Shown in pieces: positions 17,901 through 26,340 of a stretch of DNA of 64,000 nucleotides (position 1 is the stretch's first letter; each line of letters starts with the position of its first letter). Origin of the DNA: Marisediminitalea alba (lineage in GTDB: Bacteria; Pseudomonadota; Gammaproteobacteria; Enterobacterales; Alteromonadaceae); NCBI RefSeq assembly GCF_002993365.1, contig NZ_PVNP01000003.1, positions 80,472 through 144,471 of the forward strand. Direction: 5' to 3'. The translations under genes were made by a program, and so were the position numbers. Under the pieces are notes generated by a model, which did no database searches, was not told the DNA's origin, and worked only from the letters and a program-made list of their open reading frames with translations.

Positions 17901-18308
17901 CATATTGGTGCGCATGGTCAGCGTGAAGGATTAGCTGCTCACTGGGAAATGTGGCTGATGAATCAGGGCGGCTTTACGCCGTGGGAAGCTCTGCGTGGTG
18001 CCACCATTGATGGCGCAACGCATCTGGGCATGGGCAAGGATCTCGGCAGCATTGAGCCGGGTAAACTGGCCGACCTGATGATCACCGACGGCGACGTGCT
18101 TAACGACATCCGTCGCAGTGAATATGTCACCTACACCGTGATCAACGGCCGCGTGTATGACGTTGCCACGATGAACGAAATGGGCAGCAAGCAAAAGCGC
18201 CAGCCGTTCTTCTTTGAAGGTAACAACAAAGCCTTTATGCCGCAGCAAACGGCGACAGAAGTGGAGGCCAAGGCGCACCAGTATCACTGGAAGCATACCA
18301 ACCACTAA
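14958..18308 (+). CDS. Exported amidohydrolase fused to a TolB/PD40-type beta-propeller
   Basis: A 1116-aa protein with a signal peptide (about 1-35, ending LAAQEGD). Residues 50-650 carry repeated propeller blades, with signatures such as AISPDGSKIAFISDRGG, KWSPDGEYIVVT and AFSPDGELVTYRKF. Residues 670-1090 form an amidohydrolase domain with the first metal motif in GLVDTHAHGG, a lysine/histidine region (SVKSYNQP, GLEHSLP), HIGAHGQREG and the closing GSIEPGKLADLMI. Such proteins are periplasmic hydrolases of cyclic amides or peptides with unknown substrate. The gene is monocistronic with a bidirectional terminator behind it. Confidence 0.9.
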   Translation: MKLTTNQHTPKQKLTLLGASVLTSLCLLSAPLAAQEGDIEKKWEVTNPPYPLHDVTINTTETTWSSLDVAPDGEYFLFDMLGDIYKADLDGGNATPLTQDFAWNIHPAISPDGSKIAFISDRGGVSNVWVMDANGENLRQVTKEKNNTIHSPKWSPDGEYIVVTKGITSTRSIPAGEIWIYHHFGGSGLPIKERVSGKREQNNITDPVFSHDGNYIYYTQSTSGGYRFDYNRDPLEGIFAITRFDRTTGEEDRVISGTGGAVVPTPSPDGKYIAFLRRVKYDTALFIKDLATGEETLLTRDMERDMQEGFGVEGYYAYFDWTPDSKAIVYWAGGKFHKLNVKDQSADTIDIAVEAKLQYADALRFDVDVAPDTFNVKMIRWSQKSPGGKSVLFQALGKLYVKDLKSGKAKRLTRQDEHDEYYPRYSADGKRIIYTTWNDQKLGDVRIVSARGGKGKVITPEPGHYIEPAFSPDGELVTYRKFTGGYLLDPKYSVEPGLYVMDLDKGEPKKVTNSGMQPHFAGDNERLFFTERSYDSPYGATQLASVNLHGDDHRVHLYGADKVAEYRLSPDRKWVAFVHQFNTYVTPYVDNGKKVTIGPNMSSLPVTQLSDRAGEYLTWAPDSSSVGWFHGPYYFERKLEDAFAFAGGKSADELPDPLSEGLDLSFTATSDKPSGYKALVGGTVVTMRDADNTREVIEDGVVLILDNRIAAVGKRGDVDIPGDAMLIDASGKTVLPGLVDTHAHGGQGRSEIIPQQNWMQYSNLSFGVTTIHDPSNDTTEIFAASELQRAGERVAPRIYSTGTILYGAEGIGYKAQINNYDDAYFHVQRLKDSGAISVKSYNQPRRDQRQQVLWAARNQQMMVVPEGGGKFQQNLTMLVDGHTGLEHSLPIARGYDDLTQLWKATDFGYTPTFVVSYGGLMGEEYWYDRTEVWNNERLLRYVPSTRLDARAIRRPTAPDDQYNHVNVAEYAKELRDNGVSVHIGAHGQREGLAAHWEMWLMNQGGFTPWEALRGATIDGATHLGMGKDLGSIEPGKLADLMITDGDVLNDIRRSEYVTYTVINGRVYDVATMNEMGSKQKRQPFFFEGNNKAFMPQQTATEVEAKAHQYHWKHTNH

Positions 18309-18312
18309 ACGC

Positions 18313-18340
18313 AAAAGCCGGAACCTATGTTCCGGCTTTT
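18313..18340. terminator. Bidirectional terminator between amidohydrolase and gloA
   Basis: AAAAGCCGGAAC / GTTCCGGCTTTT form a 12-bp perfect stem with a CTAT loop, with T runs on both strands between the convergent genes. Confidence 0.9.
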
Positions 18341-18369
18341 TTATACTGCCTTGATACTTCTATTGCGCG

Positions 18370-18903
18370 TTAGCTTCCTAAATTCGCTACACGTTGTGCA
18401 TCAAAAATCTCAATCCAGTATCCGTCGGGGTCTTTGATAAAGGCAATATTATTCATACTGCCATCTTCCAGGCGTTTCTGAAATTCAACGCCGAGTTCGT
18501 CAAAGCGCTTACACGCCCCTTGCAGATCCGGCACATGAAAACCAATATGGCCAAAGCCGCGGGGATCGCTGTTACCGTTGTGATAGCTCGTGGTGTCGGC
18601 GCTGTCGTCCCAATTGTGGGTGAGCTCCAGCATGGCCGGACGGCCAAATGTTTGAGCCGTGCGCTTAGCTTCATCGTCGCTGATGTCAGAAAAATCCTCG
18701 CCGGTAGTGAGAAAATATAAACTGAACTTCATTTCCGGGAAGTCGAGCTTGCGCAATAAGGTCATGCCCATTACACGGGTATAAAAATCCAACGAACGGA
18801 CCGGATCGGCTATCCGTAACATAGTCTGGTTAAATACAAAGCCGTCGGTGGCCGGGTCTTTTTGTTCACACAAGCCTTCGGCTTGTTCAAAGTGGCGAGA
18901 CAT
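18370..18903 (-). CDS. gloA: Lactoylglutathione lyase (glyoxalase I)
   Basis: A 177-aa enzyme isomerising the methylglyoxal-glutathione hemithioacetal to S-lactoylglutathione. Metal ligands are visible in the two halves: [26 protein letters not shown] (glutamate), [11 protein letters not shown] (histidine) and GYWIEIFD (glutamate). The longer form, with the insert between the halves ([20 protein letters not shown]), resembles the zinc-dependent eukaryotic/Pseudomonas type rather than the 135-aa nickel type of E. coli. It is a single gene. Together with gor it indicates glutathione-based detoxification. Confidence 0.93.
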   Translation of the reverse strand: MSRHFEQAEGLCEQKDPATDGFVFNQTMLRIADPVRSLDFYTRVMGMTLLRKLDFPEMKFSLYFLTTGEDFSDISDDEAKRTAQTFGRPAMLELTHNWDDSADTTSYHNGNSDPRGFGHIGFHVPDLQGACKRFDELGVEFQKRLEDGSMNNIAFIKDPDGYWIEIFDAQRVANLGS

Positions 18904-18998
18904 ACGTTGCCCTCATCTGATTTTAAATTGATGTATAAAACTGGGGACTAAACACAGTTTCACAATCCCACTGGCCGCGCGATTATGCCACTTCGCAG

Positions 18999-19580
18999 CT
19001 AGTTTGCGCGGTTAGCAGGAAAAGACTCCAGCAGTGTTTCTACCAGCGTGGTTAAGGCCTGTTGCACGGTAATGCTATCGCTGGCCTCTAACTCTGCGCT
19101 GCCCGCAGCGCTGTAGATAAACTCACCGTTCTGCACCACCTCAATTTGCAGATTCTGGTATTCGGTAACCTGCTCGCCTACTGGCACACTAAAAATGCTT
19201 CCCAGTGAAATACCGCCAGAGCGGCCAAATACACCGGTGCCAAGCCCGATACTGACCGACGAGCCCCCCTCTTCCACCCGGCTGGAAGGGAAAAAGCCGA
19301 CTTTGATATCAGCATCTTCTTCGCCCGCTGCGGTGAGCCCTTTGCCTTGCAACACGGTAATAATGGTCGACGCCATATGCTGCTCCAGGGTAGGGTTAAC
19401 TGAGTTGAGCGGTGGCTGAACATAAAAGGTTTTCAGCGCGGCGAAGTTAGTCTCGTCGCGCATTTTGATTTGTGGTTTATTGCTGGCACAGCCGGCTAGC
19501 CAGGCGCAAAATAAAAACACCAGCACTACGCGGTAAGGGAAAGACGTGCCTGCCTTATTGTTATTCATCGTGATAACCAT
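18999..19580 (-). CDS. DUF4136 outer-membrane-type lipoprotein
   Basis: This 193-aa protein has a lipoprotein signal (FLFCAWLAGCASNK, cysteine about 31) and the DUF4136 domain (ETNFAALKTFYVQPPLN, then a glycine-rich SVSIGLGTGVFG stretch and AGSAELEASDS). DUF4136 proteins are envelope lipoproteins without an assigned role. ATG 19568 (MNNNKAG) is an alternative start. The gene lies downstream of HMG-CoA reductase on the same strand, with a small hairpin between. Confidence 0.85.
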   Translation of the reverse strand: MVITMNNNKAGTSFPYRVVLVFLFCAWLAGCASNKPQIKMRDETNFAALKTFYVQPPLNSVNPTLEQHMASTIITVLQGKGLTAAGEEDADIKVGFFPSSRVEEGGSSVSIGLGTGVFGRSGGISLGSIFSVPVGEQVTEYQNLQIEVVQNGEFIYSAAGSAELEASDSITVQQALTTLVETLLESFPANRAN

Positions 19581-19650
19581 TGAGTTGAGTTACCTTTTTA
19601 ACGCCGAAGACAGGGTGTTCGGATCGTTTTAGCCGGGAAATAAGGCCAAC

Positions 19651-19670
19651 CAGGAGGACAAGCCCTCCTG
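19651..19670 (-). terminator. Hairpin after HMG-CoA reductase
   Basis: CAGGAGG / CCTCCTG form a 7-bp stem with a 6-base loop just past the reductase stop. There is no T run, so termination is uncertain. Confidence 0.35.
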
Positions 19671-19686
19671 CTCAGAACCCGATATA

Positions 19687-21231
19687 TTACCGGTTACGGC
19701 CATACTGTTCATGGGAAGACACCCAGTCGGAACTGGAGATGGCCGAGGCCAGTGAAATTTCACCCGCCAGCGCCACCGCGCCAACGATTTCGGCAAACTT
19801 ATACACATTACCCCGGCCATAACAACCCAATAGTTCCAGACACTCACGCTGAGTACCAATACCGGTACCGCCACCATAAGTCGCCACAATGAGCGACGGA
19901 ATAGTCAGGGAGATATATAAATCGCCTTCCTCGGTCAGCTCAGAATACATGATACCAGCGGAGGACTCCGACACGTTGGCCACGTCCTGCCCGGTAGCAA
20001 TAAACATCGCGGTAATGCCATTAGGCGAGTGTAAGCCAGTATTATTGACGCCGGATAAAAAGGAGCCGACGCCCGCTACCCGGCCGTGATAATCAATCTG
20101 TTTAGGATCCACCCGCATTACCGACAACAAATGCTCGCGCTTAATGGTCGCTTCGGCAATCACCCGTTTACCCCGGGTACGCATAATATTAATTTGCGAC
20201 GCTTTTTTATCGGTGGCGAAGTTGGACTCCAGATAAAAGTTTTCGATGCCTTCGTAGTGGTCGAGGATCCAGCCACAGGCAGCAAATGTAGCGCGCCCCA
20301 CCATGTTCTGCCCTGCTGCATCGCCGGTACGGTAATTGAAGCGCAAAAAGGCAAACTTGGTAGACAGGAAACTGTCAATATAAGTAAGCTTGGCGATGGA
20401 TGAGGTGGCTTCTGCTTCCTCGCGAATTTTGTCGATATTTTCGTTTACCCAGGCCACAAAATCCCGCGCGCCGCGAGCATCAGAAAACACAAACACCGGC
20501 GCGCGCTGCATGGCATCATCCACCACGGTGGATTTGATCCCGCCACTCATATTAAGCAGTTTCATCCCGCGATTATACGAGGCCACCAGCGTGCCTTCGG
20601 TAGTGGCCATTGGGATCAGAAAATCGCCTTTGGCATGCTCGCCGTCGATAGTGACCGGCCCCGCCACGCCAACTGGCACCTGCGCCACACCAATGAAGTG
20701 CTCGATATTGCCGCGCAGGGTATTAGGATCAATGGAGTACTGGCCAACATGGTGAATATTAGCGCCGGAGAAGTTTTCAAAGAACTTCTGGCGTTTTTCG
20801 ATAATCCCCGGAGAGTAATCATCATGCGGATCGCGGGGAATATGCCCCTCAGCCAGATTCGGCGCCGATACGTTATCTTCCACGCTGAATTTCAGTTTGC
20901 CGAAAGGTGAGGCCCGGAACACCAGTTCGATAGTCTGTTTTTCCGGGCTCACTGGCAGGGTTTTATTTAAGTAAACCGTAATGGCCTGCTTAAGCTCAAA
21001 AGGTACTTCACCGCTTTCATTCAGCTCTGTCATCGACATAATTTGCTCAGGGCCAACCTGCAGCGTGACATTTTCAGGCGCAATAACTTCCCCGTTTATG
21101 GCAATACTGTCTACCTGTTTGAGCACGGCATCTTTGAGCCGGTTTTTAAGCATAAACTGCAAACCATCTTCAGTTTGCGTCAGGCTCCCATGGGTGTACA
21201 ACTGACGGAGCAAAATACTGGGTATAAACAT
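19687..21231 (-). CDS. Hydroxymethylglutaryl-CoA reductase
   Basis: This 514-aa enzyme reduces HMG-CoA to mevalonate (or runs in reverse). I chose ATG 21231 (MFIPSILLRQ), with AAGGA about ten bases upstream, over a start at 21288. Catalytic residues are visible: glutamate in MATTEGTLVAS, lysine in NFATDKKASQIN, aspartate in the GDAAGQNM region, and the C-terminal histidine in SSHEQYGRNR. ATYGGGTGIGTQREC is the nucleotide-site glycine motif. About 130 N-terminal residues precede the catalytic core and have no obvious family match. No other mevalonate-pathway gene is in the window. Confidence 0.93.
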   Translation of the reverse strand: MFIPSILLRQLYTHGSLTQTEDGLQFMLKNRLKDAVLKQVDSIAINGEVIAPENVTLQVGPEQIMSMTELNESGEVPFELKQAITVYLNKTLPVSPEKQTIELVFRASPFGKLKFSVEDNVSAPNLAEGHIPRDPHDDYSPGIIEKRQKFFENFSGANIHHVGQYSIDPNTLRGNIEHFIGVAQVPVGVAGPVTIDGEHAKGDFLIPMATTEGTLVASYNRGMKLLNMSGGIKSTVVDDAMQRAPVFVFSDARGARDFVAWVNENIDKIREEAEATSSIAKLTYIDSFLSTKFAFLRFNYRTGDAAGQNMVGRATFAACGWILDHYEGIENFYLESNFATDKKASQINIMRTRGKRVIAEATIKREHLLSVMRVDPKQIDYHGRVAGVGSFLSGVNNTGLHSPNGITAMFIATGQDVANVSESSAGIMYSELTEEGDLYISLTIPSLIVATYGGGTGIGTQRECLELLGCYGRGNVYKFAEIVGAVALAGEISLASAISSSDWVSSHEQYGRNR

Positions 21232-21340
21232 AACTACGGCTTCCTTGGCAAAACATACATCAAGTGTAGAGCTTTCTTTGCTAACCACAATATATTAACA
21301 ATCTGCATTAGGAAAGCCGCCGTCAGCATACCTTTGACCT

Positions 21341-21365
21341 GCAACAACTGTCAGACCAGTGTTGC
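21341..21365. promoter_or_regulatory. Imperfect inverted repeat between HMG-CoA reductase and exporter operon
   Basis: GCAACAACTG / CAGTGTTGC with a 6-base spacer form an inverted repeat with one bulged base, centred between divergent genes. Possible operator. No bacteriocin-like small gene was found in this 284-base gap. Confidence 0.3.
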
Positions 21366-21515
21366 AATGGCTGGCACAAATGAGACATACACCTGCATTT
21401 TGAGACATCAGACGACCATCGTCCCCTCAAAAAGCCCACCGGGCCTGACCTTCACCATAAATAAGGGTTCTCAGGCATAAGGTTGAATCATCAACCCACA
21501 GCAGGAATGGACGCC

Positions 21516-22775
21516 ATGCAAAGCCAAACATTATTTCGCCACCAGGCCGTCGTTTCACAGCAGCAAAAAATCGATGGAGCAATATTACTCAGGCCAAGAC
21601 TACCCACTCTTATGATTACCGTGCTGCTGTGTAGCTGGTTAATTGGTGTTATAAGCTGGCTGTTGGCGGGACGCTACACTTATACCCAAACCGTAACAGG
21701 CTGGCTGGAACCCACCCGCGGTATTACCCCGGTATACGGACCGGCATCAGGCGCTATTGTTAGCGAAGTGCTGGTTAGCGAAAACACACAGGTGCAAAAA
21801 GGTGCACCACTTATCAGGCTGACCCGGGACGCAATTTTACATAACGGCCAGAGTATCAACGACACGCTGATTAAGGAGCTCGACACGCAGATTGAACGTC
21901 TGCAAAGCCAATACAGGCTTACCCAGAAAGGTTTTACAACCCAACAGCAACGCCTGACTAAAGCGGCCCAACGACTCACTGAGGATCGCTCACGCCTCGC
22001 CGCCATGCGCGTTTTGCTGGATGACAAAATGGCCTTACTGGATAAGCAAATTCAGTCGTTCACCGAACTCACTCATCAGGGATTTTCCAGCCGCCAACAA
22101 TTACAAACCTTAGAAACCCAACGAATCGACGAAACCTATCAGCGTCAGAATCTTGAGCGCGAATGGATAGCCACCTTACAAGCCATTGAAGACAACCAGT
22201 TTGCCCTCAGCGAAGCAGAACACGCCCATCAGTTACAACTGCTGAATATTGAAAATCAAATCAGTGAACTGCAAAAAAGTCTCGATCAGCAATACAGTCA
22301 GCAGGAAGTCATTATTACCGCGTCCACAAACGGCCGGGTAACCAACCTCAATGCAAAGCCAGGCCAGCTAGCCCAGAGCAATGTGCCGCTGCTTTCGCTG
22401 ATGCCATTTAACGCCGAGGTCTCTGCACAATTGTTAATCCCGGTCGCCGCGGCGGGCCAGATCTCCCCGGGCCAATCGATCAGTTTACGCTACGATGCCT
22501 TTCCGCATACCCAGTTTGGCACCTATGAAGCCACCATCGATTCGGTATCTGCTCACCTGCTACTGCCACAGGAGGTCGCACAAAAACCGTTGGCAATAAA
22601 CACCCCGGTGTACCTGGCAAAAGCAACTCTGCAAGCCACCAGCATTGAACATTTTAATCAACGCATTGCCCTGCGAGCCGGCATGACCTTTGCCGCAGAA
22701 ATAGCCATTCGCGAGCGCAATCTGATGCAATGGTTATTTGAACCACTCTATGAACTGCATGGAGGTGTGTTATGA
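21516..22775 (+). CDS. HlyD/CvaA-type membrane fusion protein
   Basis: A 419-aa periplasmic adaptor for a type I exporter. I chose ATG 21516, with GCAGGA nine bases upstream; a TTG at 21483 opens the same frame. One membrane helix (about 30-55, TVLLCSWLIGVISWLLAG) anchors it in the inner membrane. A lipoyl-like half (VYGPASGAIVSEVLV) is followed by a long coiled coil (about 105-260), the second lipoyl half (NGRVTNLNAKPGQL) and a beta-barrel. It is the first gene of an operon; its stop overlaps the start of the ABC transporter gene by 4 bases. Confidence 0.9.
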   Translation: MQSQTLFRHQAVVSQQQKIDGAILLRPRLPTLMITVLLCSWLIGVISWLLAGRYTYTQTVTGWLEPTRGITPVYGPASGAIVSEVLVSENTQVQKGAPLIRLTRDAILHNGQSINDTLIKELDTQIERLQSQYRLTQKGFTTQQQRLTKAAQRLTEDRSRLAAMRVLLDDKMALLDKQIQSFTELTHQGFSSRQQLQTLETQRIDETYQRQNLEREWIATLQAIEDNQFALSEAEHAHQLQLLNIENQISELQKSLDQQYSQQEVIITASTNGRVTNLNAKPGQLAQSNVPLLSLMPFNAEVSAQLLIPVAAAGQISPGQSISLRYDAFPHTQFGTYEATIDSVSAHLLLPQEVAQKPLAINTPVYLAKATLQATSIEHFNQRIALRAGMTFAAEIAIRERNLMQWLFEPLYELHGGVL

Positions 22776-24943
22776 GCACCGCCACACTGTTCAAACTGCC
22801 CTTGCAGCTCGGCTGGCGCCGTTCGACGCCACAAATATTACAAGCCGAAAACGCCGAATGCGGACTGGCCTGTATCGCCATGGTAGCCGGCTATCACGGG
22901 CTCAATGTAGACCTGGCCAGGCTACGCAGCTTACGCGCCTTCAGCCAGCAGGGCGCTAACCTTAAACAGCTGATTGATTTCGCCCACTCACTCAACCTCA
23001 ACAGCCGGGCGCTAAAGCTTGAGCCGGAGGATATGAACGAGCTACAGCTCCCCTGCATTTTGCACTGGAACATGCAGCACTTCGTTGTGTTAACCAGAGT
23101 GACAAGCAAAGGCATTGAGATTCAGGATCCGGCATGTGGCAAACGCCGTCTTAGCTGGCAACAGGTTAGTGATGCCTTTACCGGTATTGCCCTGGAGCTT
23201 CAGCCTGGCAGTGACTTCACGCCTCAAAACCTGCGCCAGCCATTAAAGCTCAGCCAGTTATGGCAGCGTATCGTAGGTATCAAGCGCTCCTTACTGGTGT
23301 TGTTTATTTTGTCTTTGCTGCTGCAATGTTTTGCGCTGGCATCGCCCTATTATATGCAACTGGTTATCGACTCAGTGATAGTCAATAACGATGCTTCGCT
23401 GCTCAATGTGCTGTTTCTCGGCTTCTTTCTGCTAATTGTTGTGGAAGCGATCACCAATCTTACCCGCCAGACTGCCGGCATTGCTATGTCTGGGCACCTC
23501 GCCCAGCAACTCTCGGTAAATGTCTTTACTCATTTGATCCGGCTGCCATTCAGTTACTTTTCCCAGCGCCATATCGGTGACATGGTGGCTCGTTTTGGTA
23601 GCTTGCAGGAAGTCAGACGCTTTATCAGTCAGGGTATTGTCGCGCTCATTTTAGACACGCTAATCATGCTGTGCACACTGATTTTAATGGCGTTATACAG
23701 CCTGAAACTAATGCTGGTGGTAGTAGGCATTGCGGGGTTTTTTCTTGCCCTACGGTTAATTTTGCTAGGCCCGGTGCAGCGCTTACAACAAGAAAGAATT
23801 GCCTGTGCCGCGAAGGAAAACAGCCACTTTATAGAAACGCTGAGGGGCATTCAGTCAATCAGAATGCTTAAGCTCGAGTCGTTCCGGTTACATGGCTGGC
23901 AGCATTTACTTACCGATACCCTGAACCGTGATATTCGTTTGCGCCGCTGGGAAATGGGATTTAGCATCGTGCATCTGCTCCTGTTTGGTATTGAAAATCT
24001 GCTGGTGGTTTATCTGGCTGCTACGCTGGTGATGGAGCAGGCTTTTACCGTTGGCATGCTGTACGCATTTACCAGCTACAAGAACCGCTTTAATTCAGCC
24101 ATCAATGGTTTGCTCGAGCAATTACTTCAGTGGCGCTTATTGCGGGTGCACCTCGACAGGCTGGCGGATATTGTCCAAACGCCGGTGGACTTTGCCTCAT
24201 TGGCGCCAACGTCTTGTTGTCCACCGGCCCATTTACCGGTAGCACACAAGCTAACGATTGAGGATGTAAGTTTTGCCTATCAGGGTCAACCGCCGCTGTT
24301 TGAAAAATTAAATCTAGAAGTGTTACCGGGCCGGATGATAGTAATCACCGGTGTAAGCGGCAGTGGCAAATCCAGCCTGGCTAAATGCCTTACCGGCTTA
24401 TTTCCGGCCACTTCAGGTCAGATCCTGATTGACGATAAGCCACTCAACAGCCGTGATCCTGGCCAGCGGATCAGCGCTGTGATGCAGGATGATGTATGTC
24501 TGTCCGGCACCGTTATCGACAATGTCAGTGGTTTTCAGCAACACATTGACATGCCGCGGTTAATAGAATGCTGTCAACTGGCCAACCTGCACGACACCAT
24601 CACCAGGCTGCCCATGCAGTATTACACTCTGCTCCAGGAAGGTGGCACCAATTTTAGCGGCGGCCAGCGCCAGCGCTTGTTTCTCGCCCGGGCGTTATAT
24701 CAGCGTCCGGCTCTGTTGCTACTCGATGAAGCCAGCAGCCACCTCGATGCCAACAGTGAAAAGCTTATCAATCAACATCTTTCCCGGTTACCCATGACCC
24801 GGGTGGTTATTGCCCATCGGCGCGAAACCATTCAAATGGCCCATCAGCGGTATCACCTGGCAGGCGGCCAGCTGACGGAAGTAGCCATCAATTATACGCC
24901 TGATTTACCAACCCCCACTCAACAAGGAGAGCATCATGTTTGA
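22772..24943 (+). CDS. C39-peptidase ABC transporter (bacteriocin/peptide exporter, CvaB-like)
   Basis: A 723-aa transporter with three parts. Residues 12-140 are a C39 peptidase with its cysteine in QAENAECGLACIAM, histidine in MQHFVVL and aspartate in IQDPACG, so it should cleave double-glycine leaders. Residues 165-440 hold the membrane domain. Residues 490-710 hold the ATPase: Walker A ITGVSGSGKSS, signature FSGGQRQR, Walker B LLLLDEASSHLD and the H loop VVIAHR. It works with the HlyD-like protein and an outer-membrane channel encoded elsewhere. No precursor peptide gene is visible nearby. The stop overlaps the next start by 8 bases. Confidence 0.93.
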   Translation: MSTATLFKLPLQLGWRRSTPQILQAENAECGLACIAMVAGYHGLNVDLARLRSLRAFSQQGANLKQLIDFAHSLNLNSRALKLEPEDMNELQLPCILHWNMQHFVVLTRVTSKGIEIQDPACGKRRLSWQQVSDAFTGIALELQPGSDFTPQNLRQPLKLSQLWQRIVGIKRSLLVLFILSLLLQCFALASPYYMQLVIDSVIVNNDASLLNVLFLGFFLLIVVEAITNLTRQTAGIAMSGHLAQQLSVNVFTHLIRLPFSYFSQRHIGDMVARFGSLQEVRRFISQGIVALILDTLIMLCTLILMALYSLKLMLVVVGIAGFFLALRLILLGPVQRLQQERIACAAKENSHFIETLRGIQSIRMLKLESFRLHGWQHLLTDTLNRDIRLRRWEMGFSIVHLLLFGIENLLVVYLAATLVMEQAFTVGMLYAFTSYKNRFNSAINGLLEQLLQWRLLRVHLDRLADIVQTPVDFASLAPTSCCPPAHLPVAHKLTIEDVSFAYQGQPPLFEKLNLEVLPGRMIVITGVSGSGKSSLAKCLTGLFPATSGQILIDDKPLNSRDPGQRISAVMQDDVCLSGTVIDNVSGFQQHIDMPRLIECCQLANLHDTITRLPMQYYTLLQEGGTNFSGGQRQRLFLARALYQRPALLLLDEASSHLDANSEKLINQHLSRLPMTRVVIAHRRETIQMAHQRYHLAGGQLTEVAINYTPDLPTPTQQGEHHV

Positions 24944-25178
24944 TCAAGAGTTATTAAACCCTGAACATTTGGAACAGTTGTCTAAACGTGAACTTCAGGT
25001 GGCGCATAAAATTATCGAAGGCTTACCGAACAAAACCATTGCCTCGCAATTGTTTATCAGTGAGCGAACGGTGAAATTTCACTGCGCGAATATTTATCGC
25101 AAGCTGGAAATTCGTAACCGGGCAGCATTAATGGCCCGCTATTTCAGAACCTTGTATACGCAAATCCCTACGGTGTGA
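24936..25178 (+). CDS. Small LuxR-type HTH regulator
   Basis: An 80-aa protein that is almost only a LuxR C-terminal helix-turn-helix (LSKRELQVAHKIIEGLPNKT, then SERTVKFHCANIYRKL). It has no receiver or ligand-binding domain. It is the third gene of the exporter operon and overlaps the ABC transporter gene. Its last 12 codons lie in the left copy of a 110-bp direct repeat. The right copy, at 26733, encodes a variant of the same C-terminus (RTLYRHIPTV instead of RTLYTQIPTV), evidence that the gene end is the integration site of an element. Confidence 0.88.
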   Translation: MFDQELLNPEHLEQLSKRELQVAHKIIEGLPNKTIASQLFISERTVKFHCANIYRKLEIRNRAALMARYFRTLYTQIPTV

Positions 25179-25250
25179 GTGGGGATGTGGCAAGTAAGCC
25201 TGGCCGGTACAGACGTACCGGCCGGTTTGTATGTTTGGCGTTACAGGATA
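25141..25250. repeat. Left direct repeat (attL-like) of integrated element
   Basis: These 110 bases match 26733-26842 with about ten substitutions and two 1-base gaps. The central 42 bases (25197-25238) are identical and contain the hairpin GGCCGGTAC-AGAC-GTACCGGCC (25202-25223), a bidirectional terminator. The left end codes for the LuxR C-terminus. The right end contains ATC CTG TAA on the minus strand, matching the last codons of hslU (ATC CTC TAA) except for a synonymous base. Confidence 0.85.
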
Positions 25251-25507
25251 GTATTGTGGCAGTTAAACACTTTAGACAATTAGAGCCTATGAATATCTAA
25301 AACTAAGTCCCGCAAGTTCGACGCAATTGAGTTGGATTCAATTTTCTATTTTGACTTATGTAGGAATTCCGTTTTCAGTACCAAAATAAGTTATTCAGTC
25401 TATTGGATAGTTCGGATAAAACCGCCAGATAACTGGATCATAGTATCGTGCCTGCATATACAGTAATCGATTTTATGATCCGCTAATTCTGAGCAGTTCA
25501 AAGACGA

Positions 25508-25981
25508 TTATTTATCTGATGTTATAGCAGAAGCCATTTTTAAAAGAGCGTCCCAACTATCAGGTGGATTGCCCGAAGCTAGCAGTTTAGCAAATACTTT
25601 ATATGCATCGTTTTTGCTTTCATATGCGCGTTTGGTTTTTTCATCGTTAACCCACGCATAAACGATAACTTTAGATGCTTGATGATAGCGAAAAAAGAGT
25701 CGATATTGTTGGAAGAATTTTGCTCTGAACCAGTGTTTGTTGTTGTCACCTAATGTTGAACCTTGGCGATATTCAGTCGCTGTAGGATCATTCGGAATGA
25801 TTTCGACTATTAGCTTCTCTATTGCTGCTAATCGCTTGGTCGCGTTTTTCTTTTTGTAGCCGATAGGGTCTCGTGCTTTAAAAGCGTTAACTTGAGCAGT
25901 CAACGATGCTAACTGCTCTATAAACAAAGGATGGGCGTATAGCGTCCAACCATTTTTTACAACAAAACTACTATCCGCCAA
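25508..25981 (-). CDS. yhaV: YhaV family type II toxin
   Basis: This 157-aa protein aligns over its length with YhaV, a ribosome-dependent RNase toxin of the RelE superfamily. Recognisable stretches are NGWTLYAHPLF, FRAKFFQQYRLFFRYHQASK and VIVYAWVNDEKTKRAYESKN. The start is TTG 25981, two bases after the PrlF stop, so translation is coupled. The order antitoxin then toxin matches the E. coli prlF-yhaV pair. It lies inside the small integrated element. Confidence 0.9.
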   Translation of the reverse strand: MADSSFVVKNGWTLYAHPLFIEQLASLTAQVNAFKARDPIGYKKKNATKRLAAIEKLIVEIIPNDPTATEYRQGSTLGDNNKHWFRAKFFQQYRLFFRYHQASKVIVYAWVNDEKTKRAYESKNDAYKVFAKLLASGNPPDSWDALLKMASAITSDK

Positions 25982-25983
25982 AA

Positions 25984-26313
25984 TCAGTCGTCGTCTTCAT
26001 CTAGTGGCGCGTTCAAATCGATTTCAACCCCCTCTACCAACGATTGAATAGACGCTTGCATAGCAGGACTTAGCGCTTGAATATTCTCTGGGTGTTGTTC
26101 AATATCGTTGCCTAAAAAAGCCAAAAATGAATCTAACGCAGGATCATCTTCAGAAGGCTCGGCACGCGATAACGTCACACTACCGTTAGGCTCCACCGTA
26201 AACCTGATTTTATCTTTTTTACCCAAATGCAGTGCTTTGCGCACAATGCTAGGCACGGTCGTTTGATATCGCTCCGTCAAAGTTGATTCAGTTTGTAATG
26301 GTAATTGCGGCAT
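25984..26313 (-). CDS. prlF: PrlF family antitoxin (AbrB-like)
   Basis: A 109-aa antitoxin with an N-terminal swapped-hairpin AbrB-type DNA-binding domain (ESTLTERYQTTVPSIVRKAL, then DKIRFTVEPNGSVTLSR) and an acidic toxin-binding tail (LNAPLDEDDD). I chose ATG 26313, with GAGGAT seven bases upstream, over 26355, because a perfect inverted repeat that looks like its operator covers the longer start. PrlF neutralises YhaV and represses its own operon. Confidence 0.9.
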   Translation of the reverse strand: MPQLPLQTESTLTERYQTTVPSIVRKALHLGKKDKIRFTVEPNGSVTLSRAEPSEDDPALDSFLAFLGNDIEQHPENIQALSPAMQASIQSLVEGVEIDLNAPLDEDDD

Positions 26314-26340
26314 GTTGCTATCCTCAATTGAGTACACACA

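Noticed and set aside
21367..21480. Possible 37-aa precursor peptide for the C39 exporter
   Set aside because: The frame has no double-glycine leader or ribosome site and has a composition unlike bacteriocin precursors.
21043..21480. 145-aa plus-strand frame before the exporter operon
   Set aside because: Mostly antisense to HMG-CoA reductase, with no family signature and no ribosome site.
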